This document shows positions 8,077-16,800 of a stretch of 64,000 nt of DNA, in pieces (position 1 is the first letter of the stretch; the number at the start of each line of letters is the position of its first letter). The notes under the pieces are model-generated. The model saw only the letters and a list, made by a program, of their open reading frames with translations, did not search any database and was not told the DNA's origin. The stretch is from an uncultured Croceitalea sp. (GTDB lineage: Bacteria; Bacteroidota; Bacteroidia; Flavobacteriales; Flavobacteriaceae), in the NCBI GenBank assembly GCA_947495075.1, contig CANLXH010000002.1, positions 1,178,001 through 1,242,000 of the forward strand, given 5' to 3'. The position numbers were made by a program, and so were the translations under genes.

Positions 8077-8098
8077 CGAATAATGTTCGAATAATGTT
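8077..8098. repeat. Tandem 11-bp repeat between divergent genes
   Basis: CGAATAATGTT occurs twice without a gap (8077-8087 and 8088-8098) in the 95-bp space between the divergent recombinase and zinc-ribbon genes. It is well placed as a regulator or recombinase binding site. Confidence 0.45.
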
Positions 8099-8114
8099 CC
8101 TTTAAATTGATAGT

Positions 8115-8513
8115 ATGCGAATACAGAAGAAATGCCTTTACTGCGAGAAGTCGCTTACGGGGCGAACTGATAAAAAATACTGTGATTTACATTGTAAAAG
8201 TGCATTTCAATATAAAAAGGCAAAGGAGAGCCCAATACGATTTTACAACAAGGTGGACAATCAACTAAAATTGAACCGTAGGTTACTTAAGGAATACAAT
8301 AAGGGGGGAAAGGTGACTATAAGGGGACAGGTTTTATTGGAATTGGGATTCGACCCGAACTTCTACACACATTATTGGAAAAACCAAAAAGGAGATGTCT
8401 ACCTCTTTGTTTACGAATACGGTTATTTAAAAAAGAACGAAAATGGAAAAGAGAAATACGTTTTGATTACGTGGCAAGATTATATGGCCGAAAATCTAAA
8501 TAGCACTAAATAA
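8115..8513 (+). CDS. Small zinc-ribbon protein (DUF2116-like)
   Basis: 132 aa. The N-terminus has a four-cysteine zinc ribbon: CLYCEKSLTGRTDKKYC followed by C-x3-C spacing (DLHCKSAF). This is typical of a widespread Bacteroidetes family of unknown role; the C-terminal part (KGDVYLFVYEYGYLKK) is strand-rich. It is divergent from the recombinase gene, with a tandem 11-bp repeat between them. It ends 90 bp before the left attachment site of the ICE, so it belongs to the flank. No biochemical role can be given. Confidence 0.7.
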   Translation: MRIQKKCLYCEKSLTGRTDKKYCDLHCKSAFQYKKAKESPIRFYNKVDNQLKLNRRLLKEYNKGGKVTIRGQVLLELGFDPNFYTHYWKNQKGDVYLFVYEYGYLKKNENGKEKYVLITWQDYMAENLNSTK

Positions 8514-8571
8514 GGCCAACGAAAATGTTAAAGTTTGAGAAAAACGAAATGTTGTACCCACTGCATAAAAA

Positions 8572-8597
8572 AAGCCTCTCAGTTTCCTGAAAGGCTT
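8572..8597 (-). terminator. Rho-independent terminator of the original tRNA-fMet locus
   Basis: AAGCCTCTCAG (8572-8582) pairs with CTGAAAGGCTT (8587-8597) around a TTTC loop. On the minus strand it is followed by a T-run (complement of 8567-8573). It sits downstream of the displaced tRNA 3' half and corresponds to the terminator at 62092-62117. Confidence 0.75.
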
Positions 8598-8602
8598 GAT
8601 TT

Positions 8603-8650
8603 TACTAGTAGCGGGGACTGGACTCGAACCAGCGACCTTCGGGTTATGAG
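8603..8650 (-). repeat. attL: displaced 3' half of tRNA-fMet
   Basis: Bases 8603-8650 repeat 62123-62170 with two differences (8616 G against A; 8633 C against T). The uninterrupted core is GACCTTCGGGTTATGAG (8634-8650, same as 62154-62170), covering the anticodon loop and part of its stem and variable loop. Right of 8650 the sequences diverge completely. This is the left junction of the ICE; the tRNA half here is no longer part of a gene. Confidence 0.88.
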
Positions 8651-8753
8651 TTTTTGATACTTATGTGTTAAAGTAATACAAATATACTGATATACAATGA
8701 TTTAATTAACATTCAATATGATTTAGCATCAAATGATATCAAACAAAATCAAC

Positions 8754-8778
8754 AAATGTTGTACCTATGTTGTACCCA
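8754..8778. repeat. 25-bp direct repeat near left ICE end (candidate integrase arm site)
   Basis: The sequence beginning AAATGTTGTACCTATG is identical over 25 bp to 62056-62080 near the other end. It itself contains two copies of TGTTGTACC. It lies between attL and the integrase start, where lambda-type arm sites lie. A shortened copy (AAATGTTGTACCCA) is at 8547-8560, outside attL. Confidence 0.6.
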
Positions 8779-8821
8779 AAATGATTATCTTTATAACCTG
8801 ATTTATTTTATTAATTTCAAT

Positions 8822-10027
8822 ATGGCAACAATAAGAGCAGTTATAAGAAGAAAAAAGAATAGAGCTGGACAGTTCCCTATTGCTATTCGAATTACAAAAG
8901 ACCGCAAAAGTACTTTCTTAAACACGGGTCAGTATATCGATGAAAAATTTTGGGATGAAAAAAATCGTAATATCAGGAAATCCCATCCTAATGCGAAAGT
9001 TCTAAATAATTTCATCACTACTAAAGTTGCTGAAGCAAATGATAAGGTTCTGAAATCTGAAATGAAACCAGAATATCAAACAGTATCAGAAATTAGAAAT
9101 AAAATTATTGAAAAGAAAGGTTTTGATTTTTTTTCGGTTGCAGATATGCATCTTCAAAATCTTAAAAATAGAAATAAACATCATCAATACGATACTGAAT
9201 TTGGTCGATTAAAAAAGCTTAAAGAATTTTTAGGTAAAGAGTCACTTCCTTTTAATGAGCTCAACGTTGCAATCCTAAAAAAGTTTGAAACATACTTATT
9301 ACATCATAAAAACCTATCGCCCAGAACGGTTGTAAATTATCTGATTCTTATACGAACCATTTACAATTTAGCTATTTCTGAATCTATTACTGACAGAGGT
9401 TTATATCCTTTTGGAAAAGGTAAAATGACCATAAGAATTCCAGAATCTCAAAAGATTGGTTTTACTGCTGAGGAAATCCAAAAGCTCGAAAATGCAAAAG
9501 ATATAACCGAAGCACAACAGAAAGCAATTCATATTTGGCTTGTCAGTTTTTATTTTGCAGGCATTCGCGTCGGTGATGTTTTACAGTTAAAATGGTCTGA
9601 TTTTAATGATGGTAGATTACTATATCGTATGAACAAAAACAGCAAGCTTGTTTCTCTTAAAATACCCGAAAAGGCGATTGAAATATTTGAAACTTACAAG
9701 AACGATTCGGACAATAATGGTCTAATATTTCCGCAGTTAAGCGGTGTGAATCTTAATGATACAGAAGAAGTATCAAAAAGAACGCAATCAATTACAAGGA
9801 ATCTAAATAGAAGACTAAAGATTGCTGCCAAAAAGTTAGGTATAAAGAAAAATATAAGTATGCACATCGCAAGGCATAGTTTTGGAAATATATCTGGGGA
9901 TAAAATCCCGATTCAAATGCTACAAAAATTATATCGCCATTCTTCGGTGACAACTACCATACGTTACCAAGCCAACTTCATCCATAAAGATGCCGATGAT
10001 GCTTTGGATAGTGTGGTGAATTTTTAA
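8822..10027 (+). CDS. int: ICE integrase, tyrosine recombinase
   Basis: 401 aa from ATG 8822 (ATIRAVIRRKK). An earlier in-frame ATG at 8756 would add 22 residues read from the 25-bp end repeat, so it is rejected. The N-terminus is the Bacteroidetes arm-binding domain (IAIRITKDRKSTFLNTGQY, YIDEKFWDEKNRNI), then a SAM-like core-binding domain (about 95-195), then the catalytic domain with Arg in GIRVGDVLQLKW, HIARHSF (HxxR), YRHSS and the Tyr in TTIRY. It sits 172 bp from attL and is expected to catalyse site-specific integration into, and with help excision from, tRNA-fMet. The Arg/His/Arg/His/Tyr set is complete, so the enzyme looks active. Confidence 0.93.
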   Translation: MATIRAVIRRKKNRAGQFPIAIRITKDRKSTFLNTGQYIDEKFWDEKNRNIRKSHPNAKVLNNFITTKVAEANDKVLKSEMKPEYQTVSEIRNKIIEKKGFDFFSVADMHLQNLKNRNKHHQYDTEFGRLKKLKEFLGKESLPFNELNVAILKKFETYLLHHKNLSPRTVVNYLILIRTIYNLAISESITDRGLYPFGKGKMTIRIPESQKIGFTAEEIQKLENAKDITEAQQKAIHIWLVSFYFAGIRVGDVLQLKWSDFNDGRLLYRMNKNSKLVSLKIPEKAIEIFETYKNDSDNNGLIFPQLSGVNLNDTEEVSKRTQSITRNLNRRLKIAAKKLGIKKNISMHIARHSFGNISGDKIPIQMLQKLYRHSSVTTTIRYQANFIHKDADDALDSVVNF

Positions 10028-10156
10028 TTATAATTTTTCGATTTACTCTTTGTTTGACTACTATTATTGAATCAAAATACCCTTGCTAGAATAGCTAATC
10101 AGAGGTTAAAAAGGGGGTTCAAGCGAAATTAAAGTTCTGTTAATCCTAATAAAAAT

Positions 10157-10177
10157 TGTTAAATTTTTGTACCTTTG
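10157..10177 (+). promoter_or_regulatory. Bacteroidetes-type promoter before the metal block
   Basis: TACCTTTG at 10170-10177 matches the TAnnTTTG -7 element, with TTG at 10157-10159 in the region of the upstream element. It lies 7 bp before the ATG at 10185, giving a very short leader; it also overlaps a possible earlier start, which is therefore rejected. Confidence 0.55.
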
Positions 10178-10184
10178 CACAATA

Positions 10185-10604
10185 ATGAAGCAGATTTTCC
10201 ATAAAATATTATCCGTTTTGATGGCTTTTGTAGTATTGTTTACTACGATGTCATTCACGGTTGATATGCATTATTGTGGGGATTCTTTAGTTGACTTTTC
10301 GGTATTTACTAAAGCAGAAAGTTGTGGTATGGAAAAAGCACAACCTACTAAAAGTTGTGAAAATCCCATAATGACTGAAAAAGATTGTTGTACTGACCAA
10401 CAGATTGTAAAAGAAGGTAACGACGAATTAAAAACTTCATTTGATAAACTAACTTTTGAGCAGCAAACTTTTGTTGCCACATTTTTCTACACTTACATAA
10501 ATCGTTTTGAAGGTCTGGATGAAAATATCGTTCCTTTTAAGCATTATTCGCCCCCCTTTGTCGAACGGGACATTCAAACTCTTTACGAGACATATTTAAT
10601 TTGA
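10185..10604 (+). CDS. HYC_CC_PP family secreted protein, metal-efflux associated
   Basis: 139 aa from ATG 10185. A signal peptide (residues 1-25, ILSVLMAFVVLFTTMSF) is followed by MHYCGD, a CC pair in KDCCTDQQ, and YSPPF near the end, the three marks that name the HYC_CC_PP family. Members are found beside copper/silver or cobalt RND pumps in Bacteroidetes; the cysteines and histidine suggest metal binding in the periplasm, which is inference. It is the first gene of the efflux block, preceded by a TAnnTTTG promoter and followed after 118 bp by CusA. Confidence 0.75.
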   Translation: MKQIFHKILSVLMAFVVLFTTMSFTVDMHYCGDSLVDFSVFTKAESCGMEKAQPTKSCENPIMTEKDCCTDQQIVKEGNDELKTSFDKLTFEQQTFVATFFYTYINRFEGLDENIVPFKHYSPPFVERDIQTLYETYLI

Positions 10605-10722
10605 TTTTTAGACAGTAAACTATTCGCCCTGCGGTATTTCCGTTTTGGGCTCGTTTCGTTGTGTTCTTTTTTCAGAATCACATCAAACCACCTTTTGTAT
10701 AACTGTCTAATTATCATTCTAT

Positions 10723-13700
10723 ATGCTCAATAAAAGCATAAAATTTTTAATCGAAAATAAACTCGTTGCCGTACTGATGCTCGCTCTATTTGTGGGTTGG
10801 GGTATTGTTAATGCACCTTTTGGTTGGGAAACTGGTATTCTACCAAGTAACCCCGTGGCCGTAGATGCCATACCCGATATTGGTGAAAATCAGCAAATCG
10901 TCTTTACCAAATGGCAAGGGCGTTCCCCACAGGATATTGAAGACCAAATTACCTATCCGCTTACTACTTCTCTGTTGGGAATACCAGGGGTAAAAACTAT
11001 TAGAAGTTCCTCGATGTTCGGATTTTCGAGCATCTATATAATTTTTGAAGAGGATATAGAGTTTTATTGGTCGCGAAGTAGAATTCTTGAAAAACTCAAC
11101 TCACTACCAAGTGGCCTATTGCCTGATGGTATAAACCCAGCGTTAGGGCCTGATGCTACGGGATTGGGTCAGATTTTCTGGTACACACTAGAAGGTCGTG
11201 ATAAAGATGGTAACGTCACAGGCGGATGGGACTTACAGGAACTTCGTAGCATTCAAGATTACTATGTGAAATATGCGCTGTCATCGGCAAGCGGTGTTTC
11301 AGAAGTTGCCTCTATTGGTGGTTATGTTCAGGAATATCAAGTAGACGTAAATCCCGAATTGATGCGCCAGTATAACATTAGTTTGACTGATATTGTAAAG
11401 GCTGTTAAACATAGCAATCAAGACATCGGTGCCCAGACTTTGGAAATGAATCAGGCCGAATATCTTGTCCGTGGATTGGGCTATGTAAAGTCCATTACGG
11501 ATATCGAAAATGCCGTTGTTACCTCTAAAGATTTCACTTCTATCAGGATAAAAGATGTTGGCAAAGTCCATTTAGGACCTGCTACTAGACGTGGTATCCT
11601 AGATAAAGAGGGTGCGGAAGTTGTCGGCGGTGTGGTCGTGGCTAGATATGGTGCAAACCCTATGGAAGTCATTAACAATGTAAAAGACCAAATCAATGGT
11701 TTAAGTGCTGGACTACCGTCTAAAGAATTGGCTGATGGTCGCACTTCACAAGTTACCATAGTTCCGTTTTATGACCGTACCGAACTTATTCAAGAAACTT
11801 TAGGTACGCTAAACGAGGCGCTAACCCTAGAAATTCTGATTACCATTCTTGTAATCATCATAATGGTCTTTAACCTTAGAGCGTCCATCTTAATTTCTGG
11901 GCTGTTACCCGTTGCGGTACTGATGGTTTTTATAACAATGAAACTTTTCAATGTAGATGCAAACATCGTAGCACTTTCTGGAATAGCAATTGCCATAGGT
12001 ACTATGGTTGATGTGGGTGTAATCCTTTCCGAAAATATTATTAGGCATTTGGATATGGAAAACACCGATACCGAAGGAAACAAACTGCCTATAAATACCG
12101 TGGTTTACAATGCTACCGCAGAAGTATCAGGTGCAATTCTTACAGCTGTACTAACCACCATTATTAGCTTTGTCCCCGTCTTTACGATGGTAGGTGCTGA
12201 AGGAAAATTATTCCATCCATTAGCTTTCACAAAAACAATGGCACTTACGGCATCTATTATAGTTGCACTATTTTTAATCCCACCATTTGCAGCCTTTTTA
12301 TTCGGAAAGAAAAGCCTCAAAAATCCATTCAAATACATCCTTAATATTTCTTTGATTGTTGCGGGAATAATAGCAATGATATATGGCTACTGGTTAGGTC
12401 TTATATTGGTTGCCTTTGGTGCTTCGGGAATTGCTGGACTGCAAGGAAAGCTGACCGAAAAGAAAGCTAATCTGGTCAACATCATCATTTCATCCTTAGC
12501 CATTGTTTTTTTATTGGCTGAATACTGGCGACCATTAGGTTTTGACCGAAGCATTGTAATGAACCTCATTTTTGTAAGTGTTGTTTGTTTCGGACTGCTA
12601 GGTACATTTTGGGTGTTCCGCAGATATTACACAAGAATCTTAAGATGGGCTTTACGCAATAAGTTTCTCTTCCTTTCCGTGCCAACAACTATAATAGTTT
12701 TCGGCGTTCTCATAATGCAGAACACAGGTAAGGAATTTATGCCCTCACTAAATGAGGGTTCATTCCTGTTGATGCCAACATCTTTACCGCACGCTGGGGT
12801 CGAAGAAAACAAGAGAATTTTACAGCAATTGGATATGGCGGTCGCCACTATCCCCGAAATAAAAACGGTGGTTGGTAAATCTGGAAGAACCGAATCCGCA
12901 CTTGACCCTGCACCGCTCTCGATGTACGAAAATCTTATTCAGTATAAGTCTGAATATATGATGGGTTCAGAAGGAAAACGAGAACGGTACAAAGTCAACG
13001 ATGATGGCCTTTTTGTTTTAACAAATGACAAGCTGGTCATCAACCCTAACAATGAAGTTGAGAATAATGCAAACTATGAAGCATCACAGCTACAAACTAC
13101 GGTTACAAGGAATGAATTGATTATTGACGATGATGGCGAGTACTATCGAAATTGGCGTCCAGAAATTGAAAGTCCAGATGATATTTGGAATGAAATCGTT
13201 CGGGTTACAAAGCTGCCTGGCATTACATCTGCACCCAAATTGCAACCTATCGAAACCCGATTGGTAATGTTGCAAACGGGTATGCGTGCACCTATGGGCA
13301 TTAAGGTAAAAGGTCAGGACTTGCGTGAAATCGAGAATTTCGGATTGCAACTCGAAGCCATTCTTAAACAGGCAGAGGGTGTGAAAGAGCAAGCCGTATT
13401 CGCCGACCGTATTGTCGGAAAACCTTATTTACTTATTGATATTGATAGAGAACAACTTGCACGGTATGGCATATCAATAATGAAGGTCCAGGAAATCTTG
13501 CAAGTGGCCGTCGGTGGAATGCCGCTTACTCAAACTGTTGAAGGTCGGGAACGCTACGCAGTACGTGTGCGCTATCCTCGTGAACTAAGAGAAAACCCTA
13601 CGGACTTAAAGAATATTTATGTCCCCGTAGAAAAAGGAAATCCTGTTCCTCTGGGTGAGTTGGTGGATATTCGTTACGAACAAGGACCACAGGTCATAAA

Positions 13701-14469
13701 AAGTGAGGACACCTTTTTAGTGGGTTATGTTCTCTTTGATAAACTGGACGGTTTTGCAGAAGTGGACGTGGTAGAAAATGCCCAAACGTTGATTAAAGAG
13801 AAAATCGATAGTGGTGAATTAACTGTCCCAAAAGGTATTAACTATCAGTTTACGGGAACGTATGAGAACCAATTACGTGCAGAGAAAACATTGTCCGTGG
13901 TTGTTCCATTGGCACTAATAATTATCTTTTTGATTCTTTATTTCCAGTTCCGTTCCGTAGCTACTTCGCTAATGGTGTTTACTGGAATTGCCGTTGCTTT
14001 TGCAGGTGGTTTTCTAATGATATGGTTCTATGGTCAAGATTGGTTCTTAAACTTCAATTTCTTTGGTGAGAACCTACGGGATTTATTTCAGATGCATACT
14101 ATAAATCTAAGTGTAGCGGTTTGGGTTGGGTTCATTGCGCTGTTCGGTATTGCTACCGATGATGGTGTTGTGATGGCGACCTACCTCACACAAACATTTG
14201 ACCGCAATACACCGGAAAACAAAAATGAAATTCGTGATTCGATAGTCGAAGCTGGCGAAAAGCGAATTCGTCCTTGTTTGATGACAACAGCAACAACGAT
14301 ACTCGCCCTATTACCGATTTTGACATCGACGGGTCGAGGAAGCGATATAATGATACCTATGGCCATACCAAGTTTTGGTGGGATGCTAATAGCATTGATT
14401 ACGCTGTTTGTTGTTCCCGTGCTATTCAGTATGAAAAAAGAATTCCAATTAAAACGAGCGAGCAAATGA
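10723..14469 (+). CDS. cusA: CusA/CzcA-type heavy-metal efflux RND pump
   Basis: 1248 aa inner-membrane pump that exports metal ions, driven by protons, through an adaptor and an outer-membrane channel. The start SIKFLIENKLVAVLMLALFV, VDAIPDIGENQ, YPLTTSLLGIPGVKTIRS and GIAIAIGTMVDVGVILSEN are standard HME-RND blocks. Longer than E. coli CusA (~1050): about 100 extra residues with two to four hydrophobic segments follow the first transmembrane bundle (ISLIVAGIIAMIYGYWLGLI to FVSVVCFGLLGTFWVF), plus a polar insertion near 740-800 (DGLFVLTNDKLVINPNNEV). The later stretch GIATDDGVVMATYL carries the proton-relay acidic pair. The stop overlaps the next gene's ATG. Copper/silver is the likely substrate from the neighbours. 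Confidence 0.92.
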   Translation: MLNKSIKFLIENKLVAVLMLALFVGWGIVNAPFGWETGILPSNPVAVDAIPDIGENQQIVFTKWQGRSPQDIEDQITYPLTTSLLGIPGVKTIRSSSMFGFSSIYIIFEEDIEFYWSRSRILEKLNSLPSGLLPDGINPALGPDATGLGQIFWYTLEGRDKDGNVTGGWDLQELRSIQDYYVKYALSSASGVSEVASIGGYVQEYQVDVNPELMRQYNISLTDIVKAVKHSNQDIGAQTLEMNQAEYLVRGLGYVKSITDIENAVVTSKDFTSIRIKDVGKVHLGPATRRGILDKEGAEVVGGVVVARYGANPMEVINNVKDQINGLSAGLPSKELADGRTSQVTIVPFYDRTELIQETLGTLNEALTLEILITILVIIIMVFNLRASILISGLLPVAVLMVFITMKLFNVDANIVALSGIAIAIGTMVDVGVILSENIIRHLDMENTDTEGNKLPINTVVYNATAEVSGAILTAVLTTIISFVPVFTMVGAEGKLFHPLAFTKTMALTASIIVALFLIPPFAAFLFGKKSLKNPFKYILNISLIVAGIIAMIYGYWLGLILVAFGASGIAGLQGKLTEKKANLVNIIISSLAIVFLLAEYWRPLGFDRSIVMNLIFVSVVCFGLLGTFWVFRRYYTRILRWALRNKFLFLSVPTTIIVFGVLIMQNTGKEFMPSLNEGSFLLMPTSLPHAGVEENKRILQQLDMAVATIPEIKTVVGKSGRTESALDPAPLSMYENLIQYKSEYMMGSEGKRERYKVNDDGLFVLTNDKLVINPNNEVENNANYEASQLQTTVTRNELIIDDDGEYYRNWRPEIESPDDIWNEIVRVTKLPGITSAPKLQPIETRLVMLQTGMRAPMGIKVKGQDLREIENFGLQLEAILKQAEGVKEQAVFADRIVGKPYLLIDIDREQLARYGISIMKVQEILQVAVGGMPLTQTVEGRERYAVRVRYPRELRENPTDLKNIYVPVEKGNPVPLGELVDIRYEQGPQVIKSEDTFLVGYVLFDKLDGFAEVDVVENAQTLIKEKIDSGELTVPKGINYQFTGTYENQLRAEKTLSVVVPLALIIIFLILYFQFRSVATSLMVFTGIAVAFAGGFLMIWFYGQDWFLNFNFFGENLRDLFQMHTINLSVAVWVGFIALFGIATDDGVVMATYLTQTFDRNTPENKNEIRDSIVEAGEKRIRPCLMTTATTILALLPILTSTGRGSDIMIPMAIPSFGGMLIALITLFVVPVLFSMKKEFQLKRASK

Positions 14470-15686
14470 AAAATATAATAATTATAGTATCCCTTTTGCT
14501 TGTTTCCGCTTTCGCGAAAGCGCAAGATTTGCAATCCTATATTCAAGAAGCAGAGGCGAACAATCCAGTTATCCAAGCGTATGAATTCCGGTATAATATT
14601 GCCCGTGAAAAGGTAAACGAGGTCAATACATTGCCAAACACCAAAATAAGCGCAGGCTATTTTGTAAGCGAACCAGAAACCAGAACGGGTGCGCAACGTG
14701 CACGTTTTTCAATATCTCAGATGTTGCCTTGGTTCGGAACGATTACAGCAAGGGAAAATTATGCCAGTTCAATGGCAGAAACGGAATTTGTAGAAATCGC
14801 CATTGCGAAACGCAAATTGGCACTTTCAGTTGCCCAATCGTATTACAATTTATATGCCAATACGGCGAAACAAAATGTACTGGACGACAATATCCAATTG
14901 TTACAAACCTACGAGCGGTTGGCATTGACATCAGTTGAAGTTGGTAAAGCTTCGGCTGTGGATGTATTGCGTTTGCAAATCCGTCAAAACGAACTGCAAC
15001 AACAAAAGGAAGTTTTACAAGAAGAATATTTAGCCGAACAAACTGTGTTCAATAACCTGTTGAATCGGAAGGAAAGTACTGCCGTGGAAGTCGTTCCAGA
15101 AATGAGAATTCCCGTTGAAGACCCTGTTTTTAGCAATGAAAGATTGACGCTCAATCCTGAACTACTGAAATATGATAAGCTCTATGAATCCGTGGAACAA
15201 TCTGAACTTTTGAATCAAAAGGAAAGTGCGCCAAATCTAGGGTTTGGGCTAGACTATGTTCCTGTTGCAGAGCGACCAGCGATGAACTTTAACGATAACG
15301 GAAAGGATATAGTGATGCCAATGGTTACACTTTCCATTCCCATTTTCAATAATAAGTATAGTTCTGTTTCCAAACAGAACAAGTTGCGACAACAGGAAAT
15401 AACATCGCAAAAAAACGAGCGGTTAAACACGTTAGAAACTGCTTTCGCAAAAGCAAAATCACAACGCAATCAAGCACGTATAAAATTTAATACTCAAGAT
15501 AAAAACTTAAAACAAGCAAAGGATGCTGAAGAAATACTGATAAAGAATTACGAAACGGGCACAATAGATTTTAACGACGTGCTAGACATTCAAGAATTAC
15601 AACTAAAATTTCAAATTAATCAAATCGTATCGGTGCAAATGTATTACACTCAATCTGCGATAATCAATTATTTAATAAGTCAATAA
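14466..15686 (+). CDS. TolC-family outer-membrane efflux protein
   Basis: 406 aa from ATG 14466, overlapping the CusA stop (ATGA), so translationally coupled; an upstream extension into CusA is a frame overlap. The signal peptide IIIIVSLLLVSAFAKAQ is followed by two long alpha-helical repeats with many Gln and Lys (AREKVNEV, YNLYANTAKQNVLDDNIQLL, SVEVGKASAVDVLRLQIRQN), the shape of TolC/CusC barrels with a helical tunnel. It should form the outer-membrane exit for the pump encoded upstream. The last residues IINYLISQ are a typical family end. Confidence 0.9.
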   Translation: MKNIIIIVSLLLVSAFAKAQDLQSYIQEAEANNPVIQAYEFRYNIAREKVNEVNTLPNTKISAGYFVSEPETRTGAQRARFSISQMLPWFGTITARENYASSMAETEFVEIAIAKRKLALSVAQSYYNLYANTAKQNVLDDNIQLLQTYERLALTSVEVGKASAVDVLRLQIRQNELQQQKEVLQEEYLAEQTVFNNLLNRKESTAVEVVPEMRIPVEDPVFSNERLTLNPELLKYDKLYESVEQSELLNQKESAPNLGFGLDYVPVAERPAMNFNDNGKDIVMPMVTLSIPIFNNKYSSVSKQNKLRQQEITSQKNERLNTLETAFAKAKSQRNQARIKFNTQDKNLKQAKDAEEILIKNYETGTIDFNDVLDIQELQLKFQINQIVSVQMYYTQSAIINYLISQ

Positions 15687-15705
15687 ACATAAAAAAACGA
15701 TAACA

Positions 15706-16266
15706 ATGAAAACACTTAAAACAACATTAATAGCAAGCGCATTAGTATTTACAGCCTTTGCTTCAACGTCTTGTAAAGATGGCAACAAAGAAAAAGTTAC
15801 AAATTCAACACAAAGTGAAATACAAGTTAAGCAAGGTAAACAAGATGCAAAAGCCCTCGCAGTCCTTAATGACTATTTCAATTTAAAGGATGCGTTGGTA
15901 AATGATGATAATTCTAAAGCTAAAACACTTGGGAATACGTTGGCACAATCGCTTAAATCTTTTGATGAATCGAATTATTCAGATAGTGAAAAAACGGAAC
16001 TGAAGGACATTATTGAAGATGCCACCGAACACGCTGAACATATTAGCGAAAGTGATATCAAACACCAAAGAGAACATTTTAAAACTCTAAGCAAAGATGT
16101 TACAGATTTGATTACAATTACTGGAACAAATACAAAGATATACGAGCAATTCTGTCCTATGTATGATGGCGGCACAGCTTGGTTAAGTACAAAAGAAGAA
16201 GTACGGAATCCATATTACGGTAGTAAAATGTTGAAATGCGGTAAAGTACAGCGAGAAATAAACTAA
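15706..16266 (+). CDS. DUF3347 lipoprotein
   Basis: 186 aa. Lipoprotein signal: FTAFASTSCKDG, with Cys at residue 23 as the probable lipidation site. The C-terminal domain is DUF3347: a four-helix-like part, then YEQFCPMYDGGTAWLS and RNPYYGSKMLKCG, in which CPM and LxCG supply conserved Cys/Met residues likely to bind copper (inference). The same domain ends the CusB protein at 19328-21100, suggesting a shared periplasmic metal-handling role. It lies 19 bp after tolC. Confidence 0.85.
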   Translation: MKTLKTTLIASALVFTAFASTSCKDGNKEKVTNSTQSEIQVKQGKQDAKALAVLNDYFNLKDALVNDDNSKAKTLGNTLAQSLKSFDESNYSDSEKTELKDIIEDATEHAEHISESDIKHQREHFKTLSKDVTDLITITGTNTKIYEQFCPMYDGGTAWLSTKEEVRNPYYGSKMLKCGKVQREIN

Positions 16267-16719
16267 TTGAGAGTAGTTAAAACCATAGCGTGGATTTTAG
16301 TAATTGTATTGGTGGGTATTCAATTTATACCTACCGAACGCAATCAAAGTGATACTGTTCCTGAAACTGATTTTATGGTTGTAAACAAAGTACCTGCATC
16401 GGTAATGAAAACGGTTAGCACTTCCTGTTATGATTGCCATAGTAACAATACAAGTTATCCTTGGTACAATAAAGTACAACCTATGGCTTGGTATTTACAA
16501 TATCATATAAACGATGGTAAAGATGAACTCAATTTTAATGAATGGGGTAACTATTCTAACAGGCGAAAGAAAAGTAAGCTAAGGTCAATCATAAGTCAGA
16601 TTGAAGGAAATGAAATGCCATTAGGTTCTTACACCTTAGTACATAAAGACGCAATTCTTTCAAACGATAGTAAAACAGAGTTAATCGATTATATGAATCT
16701 TTTGAAGGATGAATTATAA
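16267..16719 (+). CDS. Haem-binding domain protein (c-type CxxCH)
   Basis: 150 aa, start TTG directly after the previous TAA; no better start is seen. Residues 5-20 form a membrane anchor (IAWILVIVLVGIQFIP). The motif SCYDCHSNNTSYPWYNKVQP has CxxCH plus the SNNTxYPWY signature of the haem_bd family, which attaches haem c in the periplasm. PMAWYLQYHINDGKDELNFNEW and the final TELIDYMN also fit. It lies among metal-efflux genes in many Bacteroidetes; a redox role in copper oxidation is possible but unproven. Confidence 0.85.
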   Translation: MRVVKTIAWILVIVLVGIQFIPTERNQSDTVPETDFMVVNKVPASVMKTVSTSCYDCHSNNTSYPWYNKVQPMAWYLQYHINDGKDELNFNEWGNYSNRRKKSKLRSIISQIEGNEMPLGSYTLVHKDAILSNDSKTELIDYMNLLKDEL

Positions 16720-16725
16720 TAAAGT

Positions 16726-16783
16726 CCTGATGTGGGAAGGGAATTTTGGTTGATGGTTAATAGCATCCCCTTCCCTTGTCAGG
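16726..16783 (+). promoter_or_regulatory. Long hairpin before the copper ATPase gene
   Basis: CCTGATGTGGGAAGGG (16726-16741) pairs with CCCCTTCCCTTGTCAGG (16767-16783) with small bulges; the loop is 25 nt. It ends 17 bp before the ATPase start. It has no T-run, so it is more likely an mRNA stability or translation-control element than a simple terminator. Confidence 0.45.
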
Positions 16784-16800
16784 CACAAATATGAATTTAA

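Noticed and set aside
8756-8821. Upstream ATG extension of the ICE integrase
   Set aside because: These 22 codons are read from the 25-bp end repeat; the family start fits the ATG at 8822.
10167-10184. Earlier start for the HYC_CC_PP gene
   Set aside because: It overlaps a TAnnTTTG promoter element, and the signal peptide starts at 10185.
14274-14465. Upstream extension of the TolC gene inside CusA
   Set aside because: The signal peptide begins at ATG 14466; the extension is the overlapping frame of the pump gene.
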